A stretch of 36,440 bases of DNA, taken from JBEVEP01 sp040512755 (lineage in GTDB: Bacteria > Pseudomonadota > Alphaproteobacteria > Rhizobiales > Rhizobiaceae). The notes beneath the pieces are model-generated. The model did no database searches. It saw only the letters and a list, made by a program, of their open reading frames with translations, and was not told the DNA's origin. The translations under genes were made by a program, and so were the position numbers. Shown here one piece after another: positions 32,361 through 36,440 of this stretch (within the stretch, counting starts at the first letter, position 1; each line of letters begins with the position of its first letter). The stretch lies in assembly GCA_040512755.1 (NCBI GenBank), contig JBEVEP010000238.1:1-36440 (forward strand), given 5' to 3'.

Positions 32361-33950
32361 ATGGCTGAAGTCATGGCCAAGGCGGTCGCCCGCCGCCGCA
32401 CCTTCGCGATCATTTCTCACCCGGACGCGGGCAAGACGACGCTGACCGAAAAGCTGTTGTTGTTCGGCGGCGCGATCCAGCTTGCCGGCGAGGTGAAAGC
32501 CAAGAAGGACAGAATGCAGACGCGCTCCGACTGGATGAAGATCGAGCGCGAGCGCGGCATTTCGGTCGTGACTTCGGTGATGACCTTTGAGTATGGCGAC
32601 CACGTTTTCAACCTTCTCGATACGCCAGGCCACGAGGATTTCGCTGACGATACTTACCGGACGCTGACTGCTGTCGACAGTGCGGTGATGGTGATCGACG
32701 CCGCGAAGGGCATCGAGCCGCGCACGCTCAAACTGTTCGAGGTCTGCCGCTTGCGCGACATTCCAATCGTCACTTTCGTGAACAAGATGGATCGCGAGAC
32801 AAGGGATCCGTTCGAGATACTGGATGAAATCGAGGCAAAGCTGGCGCTCGATACCGCGCCAATCACCTGGCCGATCGGGCGCGGCCGCACCTTCGCCGGG
32901 ACGTATCACCTCGCCCAAAACGCCGTGCGCAAAGGTGACGACGAGAAGGAGCGCACGCCCGCTCATGGGCCTGACTCGAACCGCGTCGCCGGACTACTGC
33001 CCGACAATGAACGCGACGCCTTCATCGAAGAACTGGAGCTGGCGCGCGAAGCCTGCCGCCCGTTCGACATGGCGGCGTTCCGTGAAGGTCATCTGACCCC
33101 GGTTTATTTTGGTTCAGCGCTGAGGAATTTCGGCGTTCGCGATCTGATCGAAGCGCTTGGGGAGTTCGGGCCAGAGCCGCGCGCACAAGAGGCGGATACA
33201 CGCACAGTCGAGGCGACGGAAAAGGAGATGAGCGCCTTCGTTTTCAAGATTCAGGCAAATATGGATCCCAATCATCGGGATCGTATCGCCTTCGTACGTG
33301 TCTGCTCCGGAAAGCTGGAGCGCGGGATGAAGGCGAAACTGGTGCGGACCGGCAAGCCGATGAGCCTCTCGGCGCCGCAATTCTTCTTTGCCCGTACGCG
33401 GGTGACGGCGGACGAGGCCTATGCCGGCGACGTGGTCGGCATTCCCAATCACGGCACGTTGCGGATCGGCGACACGCTGACCGAGGGCGAGGATATCCTT
33501 TTCCGTGGCGTGCCGAACTTTGCGCCGGAAATTCTGCGCCGTGTCCGGCTTGGCGATGCGATGAAGGCCAAGAAGCTGAAGGAAGCCCTCCAGCAGATGG
33601 CCGAGGAAGGCGTCGTACAGCTCTTTTCTCCGGAGGATGGTTCGCCCGCCATCGTCGGCGTGGTCGGCGCGCTTCAGCTCGACGTCCTCAAGGAGCGCCT
33701 GGCTCAGGAATATGGTCTGCCGGTCGATTTCGAGATGGCGCGCTTCTCAATATGCCGCTGGATATCCGCCGATGACCGCAACGATGTACAGCGGTTCGTC
33801 GACGCTCATCGGGGCGACATTGCCCGTGATCTCGACAACGATCCGGTCTTCCTCGCGCAGCACGAATTCTCGCTGAACTACGAGGCCGAACGGTGGAAGA
33901 CGATACGCTTCGCCGCCGTCAAGGACTATCAGGTGCGGGACGCGGCGTAG
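32361..33950 (+). CDS. prfC: Peptide chain release factor 3
   Basis: A 529-residue translational GTPase of the usual RF3 length. G motifs are HPDAGKTT (20-27), the switch I region with ERERGISVV (62-70), DTPGHED (87-93) and NKMD (141-144). It removes RF1/RF2 from the ribosome after peptide release and takes part in post-peptidyl-transfer quality control. It is distinguished from EF-G by the SHPDAGKTT start, its shorter C-terminal region and the RF3 signature around ARTRVTADEAYAGDVVG near 340. The ATG at 32361 fits family length. It converges with the GNAT gene over 98 bases in which I see no clear terminator. Confidence 0.96.
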   Translation: MAEVMAKAVARRRTFAIISHPDAGKTTLTEKLLLFGGAIQLAGEVKAKKDRMQTRSDWMKIERERGISVVTSVMTFEYGDHVFNLLDTPGHEDFADDTYRTLTAVDSAVMVIDAAKGIEPRTLKLFEVCRLRDIPIVTFVNKMDRETRDPFEILDEIEAKLALDTAPITWPIGRGRTFAGTYHLAQNAVRKGDDEKERTPAHGPDSNRVAGLLPDNERDAFIEELELAREACRPFDMAAFREGHLTPVYFGSALRNFGVRDLIEALGEFGPEPRAQEADTRTVEATEKEMSAFVFKIQANMDPNHRDRIAFVRVCSGKLERGMKAKLVRTGKPMSLSAPQFFFARTRVTADEAYAGDVVGIPNHGTLRIGDTLTEGEDILFRGVPNFAPEILRRVRLGDAMKAKKLKEALQQMAEEGVVQLFSPEDGSPAIVGVVGALQLDVLKERLAQEYGLPVDFEMARFSICRWISADDRNDVQRFVDAHRGDIARDLDNDPVFLAQHEFSLNYEAERWKTIRFAAVKDYQVRDAA

Positions 33951-34048
33951 GTCGGAGTTCCGGAAAAGCGGTCTTGTTGGCTCGATAGCTGGTCATTCGG
34001 GTCTCGGCAGTTTTCTTGCGCACGATCTTTGCCGCAACCCACGGCCAC

Positions 34049-34603
34049 TCAAAACGGCGCCGGCCTACGGGGGCGTTGCAGGAGAATGGTCGGGCGGTCG
34101 TGATAGACCGTGCGCAATTGCTCTTGGTAACCGCACTTTAAAGCGACGCGGAGGGACGCCGCATTGTCCGGATCGACGATGCATACGGTTCTGCTGGCCT
34201 CGAGATGAACATCGCTCCAACGATGCATGGCAGTGACGATTTCAGTGGCAAGTCCACGTCCGTGGGCTTCCGGAACGAGCGCCCAGGCGGCTTCCGGCAA
34301 CCCGTCGATCGAAGGGAAAATATCCCTGTGCAAGTCGTGGAAGCCGGCATTGCCGATGAGCCTGCTGCTTGATTTCTCTTCAACCGCCCAGAAGCCGTAG
34401 CCAAGCACGACCCATAGTCCGGCATAGCGGAGATAGCGGCCCCAGGCTTCCTCGCGCGTCATCGGCCTTCCACCGATGAAGCGCGTGACGCCAGAATCAG
34501 CCCACATCGCAAAATGTGCGTCGAGGTCGCGACGCTGGAAACCGCGCAGAACGGTTCGTTCGGTCTCCAGGATCGGAATGGCGGGCGAAGCAAGGACGCT
34601 CAT
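34049..34603 (-). CDS. GNAT-family N-acetyltransferase (RimJ/RimL type)
   Basis: A 184-residue cytoplasmic acetyltransferase. The N-terminus LETERTVLRGFQRRDLDAHFAM is the typical RimJ-like start (given here as a family pattern), the acetyl-CoA loop is AHGRGLATE near residue 115, and NAASLRVALKCGY near 148 is the conserved C-terminal motif. Substrate could be a ribosomal protein N-terminus, an antibiotic or a small amine; none can be chosen. The ATG at 34603 is preferred over a start 41 codons earlier because AGGA lies 8 bases upstream and the protein then begins at the family position. The 142-base gap to coaBC probably holds its promoter. Confidence 0.87.
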   Translation of the reverse strand: MSVLASPAIPILETERTVLRGFQRRDLDAHFAMWADSGVTRFIGGRPMTREEAWGRYLRYAGLWVVLGYGFWAVEEKSSSRLIGNAGFHDLHRDIFPSIDGLPEAAWALVPEAHGRGLATEIVTAMHRWSDVHLEASRTVCIVDPDNAASLRVALKCGYQEQLRTVYHDRPTILLQRPRRPAPF

Positions 34604-34745
34604 CGAGAAATTCCTATGGGCGATTGCCCAGCGACCGCGCATTGGCTGCCGCCGCGTTGAGCGGCGTTTCAGATAAAAGCGCGTCTCTCGGTTCTGAGCC
34701 TGCGCGTCGGCCGTCGTTCCCGCCAAACAGGGAATGTGCAGGAAA

Positions 34746-35963
34746 TCAGACCTGGATTGTCTTCAATCGATCGGCAATGAGCGCCGCCAGCCGCTCCGCA
34801 ACCGCCTCCTTCGTCATTTCGGGCCATTCCTCAACGCCGGAACGCGTCACGATGCTCACGCGGTTGCGGTCGCCTCCCATAACTCCGCCTTCATGGCTGA
34901 CGTCATTGGCGACGATGAGGTCCGCTCGTTTCTTTTTCAGCTTCGCCTCGGCGTTCTTCACGACATTCTGGGTTTCGGCTGCAAAACCAACAACGAGGTA
35001 CGGCCGATCTTTGTGATGGCCAACGCCCGCCAGAATGTCCGGGTTCTCGACCATTTTCAGTGACGGTGCGCTGTAACCACTCACCTTTTTGATCTTTTCT
35101 GCGGCCGAGCTTTCTGTGCGCCAGTCGGCGACTGCGGCAACCATGACCGCAGCATCGGCTGGAAGCAGCCGCTCGACTGCTTGCTGCATCTCGCGTGCAG
35201 TCTCGACGTGCTCGACGGTGACACCTGCAGGATCGGCAATGTCGACGGGGCCGGAAACCAGCCGCACGTCAGCACCGAGCTTCGCGAGTGCGGCCGCGAT
35301 TGCGTGACCCTGCTTGCCTGACGACCGGTTCGCGATGTAGCGCACCGGGTCGATCGGCTCGTGTGTCGGCCCTGAGGTGACGATGATCTTGCGGCCCGAC
35401 AAGGGCTTGGGTGCAATGCTGAACAGCGCCTCGATCGCCGCAACAATTTCCAAGGGCTCAGCCATTCGGCCTTCGCCGGCCTCGTTGCTCTCGGCCATTT
35501 CGCCTTTCATGGGCCCGACGAAATGAATGCCGTCTTTCTCGAGCGTTGCCCGGTTGCGCCGCGTGGCAGGGTGCGTCCACATCCTGGGGTTCATCGCCGG
35601 CGCCATCAGCACCGGTTTGTCGGTGGCGAGCAGCACCGTCGACGCCAGATCATCGGCAAGGCCGTTGGCGAGCTTTGCCATGAGGTCGGCCGTAGCTGGC
35701 GCGACAACCACCAGATCGGCCTCCCGCGACAGGCGGATATGGCCAACGTCATGCTCATCCTGCCGGTCGAAGAGTTCGGTGAAGACGTGATCGGCTGACA
35801 GCGCGCCGACGGAAAGCGGCGTAACAAATTGCTGCGCAGCGCTCGTCATGACGCAGCGCACGGACGCGCCTCGCTCGCGCAAACGCCGTATGAGGTCGAG
35901 GCATTTATAGGCAGCAATTCCGCCGCCGATGATCAAGAGGAGACGCTTGCCTGAGAGTGTCAT
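34746..35963 (-). CDS. coaBC: Bifunctional CoaBC: phosphopantothenoylcysteine decarboxylase and synthetase
   Basis: A 405-residue two-domain enzyme (formerly Dfp) that makes 4'-phosphopantetheine for coenzyme A. The CoaC half (1-180) is an FMN flavoprotein with catalytic H75 (VGHIRL) and N125 (APAMNPRMW), the same numbers as in Escherichia coli. At 158, the active-site Cys of E. coli is replaced by Glu (GEMAESNEAGEGRM). The CoaB half (about 190-405) has NRSSGKQG near 216 and the KLKKKRADLIVAND lysine-rich motif near 340. The ATG at 35963 has AGGA 6 bases upstream; the ATG at 35969 is too close to it. It lies 17 bases after a VapC remnant. Confidence 0.94.
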   Translation of the reverse strand: MTLSGKRLLLIIGGGIAAYKCLDLIRRLRERGASVRCVMTSAAQQFVTPLSVGALSADHVFTELFDRQDEHDVGHIRLSREADLVVVAPATADLMAKLANGLADDLASTVLLATDKPVLMAPAMNPRMWTHPATRRNRATLEKDGIHFVGPMKGEMAESNEAGEGRMAEPLEIVAAIEALFSIAPKPLSGRKIIVTSGPTHEPIDPVRYIANRSSGKQGHAIAAALAKLGADVRLVSGPVDIADPAGVTVEHVETAREMQQAVERLLPADAAVMVAAVADWRTESSAAEKIKKVSGYSAPSLKMVENPDILAGVGHHKDRPYLVVGFAAETQNVVKNAEAKLKKKRADLIVANDVSHEGGVMGGDRNRVSIVTRSGVEEWPEMTKEAVAERLAALIADRLKTIQV

Positions 35964-35980
35964 TCGCATCCTGAAGCGGT

Positions 35981-36304
35981 TCAGGCCGGCTTCAACGCCG
36001 ACCGCACATCGGTATGGATGAAATCTTCACCCTTGAAAAGGAGCGGAAGGTTGCGGGTCCTGGCAAGTGCATAAGAGAAGCAATCACCCATGTTGAGATT
36101 GGCCGGATGGCCTGTGCCCCGACCGTAGAGCGAATAGCCAGATCGTGCGGCCTCCAGCTGCGGCACATCGAACGCGACTACCGTCAGTTCAAGCTGATCG
36201 ACGAGCGACTGGAGCTCTCCGGCATTAATGCCGCCGGCCCCAGCGGCATGCGACACAGTGCGCCTCCAGATGGGAGCAGTGAGCACAAGCTTCTCCGTTG
36301 CCAC
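35981..36304 (-). pseudogene. Degenerate VapC-type PIN toxin lacking its N-terminal part
   Basis: The open frame (107 residues from a GTG at 36304) matches the C-terminal three quarters of VapC toxins: YGRGTGHPANLNMGDCFSYA and LLFKGEDFIHTD are the family's typical end, with Asp74 of the GD motif present. The first PIN strand with the essential Asp (MVIDTSA type) is missing, and a TGA lies in frame 9 codons before the GTG. The position of the second acidic residue (W-x-E) reads IWRRTV, so Glu is lost too. Two of the four catalytic acids are thus gone and RNase activity is unlikely. No VapB antitoxin gene is seen upstream. A palindromic repeat lies where the missing 5' end would be. Confidence 0.65.
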
Positions 36305-36362
36305 GCCCGCTTTCGCGTCTGGCTGTTGTCAAAGAACTCTCCCTGTCGGGAGCAGTCGGGAA

Positions 36363-36421
36363 GCGGGGCGCTGGGTCAGTGCCTCGTAAAGTAAATGTAT
36401 GGCGCCTTCCCAGCGCCCCGC
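36363..36421. repeat. Palindromic element at the right edge
   Basis: GCGGGGCGCTGGG (36363-36375) and CCCAGCGCCCCGC (36409-36421) are perfect 13-base inverted repeats around a 33-base, more AT-rich centre. A further small hairpin CTCCC-TGTC-GGGAG (36340-36353) lies beside it. It replaces the region where the 5' end of the VapC gene should be. I see no gene in the last 136 bases of the window. Confidence 0.55.
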
Positions 36422-36440
36422 CGGTGGTCTTGCCCGATCG

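Overview
The window looks like a chromosomal segment of a high-GC alphaproteobacterium of the order Hyphomicrobiales (rhizobia group), most like Mesorhizobium and other Phyllobacteriaceae. The reasons are the iolC-iolD-iolE-small membrane protein-iolB order with an RpiR-type regulator, an ActS/ActR (RegB/RegA) pair next to an MmcB-type repair gene, a DUF6356 protein, a RIME-like intergenic repeat, and GC-rich palindromic repeats of the kind I associate with Mesorhizobium. Genus is an inference; no rRNA or other marker gene is present, and I see no tRNA, CRISPR array, prophage or transposase.

Region 1 (1-2110, minus strand) is the downstream part of a phosphonate operon: a DUF1045 2H-phosphoesterase-like protein, then phnM, then phnN, which is cut by the window edge. 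Junctions are abutting or overlapping. A two-hairpin RIME-like repeat sits just upstream.

Region 2 (2191-14997) is a myo-inositol catabolism and uptake locus. The minus-strand operon iolC (fused to DUF2090), iolD, iolE, a tiny membrane protein and iolB diverges from iolG plus an SDR gene. An RpiR-type regulator (IolR) diverges from a three-gene sugar ABC importer, which is followed by a terminator and a second Gfo/Idh/MocA oxidoreductase. A GGAA-N6-TTCC palindrome, the motif reported for rhizobial IolR, lies in both divergent promoter regions. Together the genes can import an inositol, oxidise it, dehydrate and cleave the ring, isomerise and phosphorylate the product and probably split it by aldol cleavage. 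iolA/mmsA is not in the window.

Region 3 (15118-23715, plus strand) holds a YnjBCD-type ABC importer, the helicase gene hrpB (overlapping ynjD by 4 bases), and the redox-responsive two-component pair actS/regB and actR/regA. Two kinds of palindromic repeat have invaded it. A nested cluster fills the ynjB-ynjC gap, and a related 129-base copy lies in frame inside hrpB. This is the most unusual thing in the window.

Region 4 (23726-29536, minus strand) is mixed housekeeping and metabolism: mmcB (with a near-consensus alphaproteobacterial SOS box), a 1-Cys peroxiredoxin, a class III adenylate cyclase with an Asn-to-Ser change, a trans-3-hydroxy-L-proline dehydratase (Cys/Thr proline racemase family), an isocitrate lyase/PEP mutase family enzyme, dut and an Lrp/AsnC regulator.

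Region 5 (29650-36440) holds a DUF6356 protein, a class II glutamine amidotransferase, an exported pentapeptide-repeat protein, a membrane protein and prfC on the plus strand. On the minus strand are a GNAT acetyltransferase, coaBC and a VapC toxin remnant that has lost its N-terminal catalytic part, beside another palindromic repeat at the right edge.
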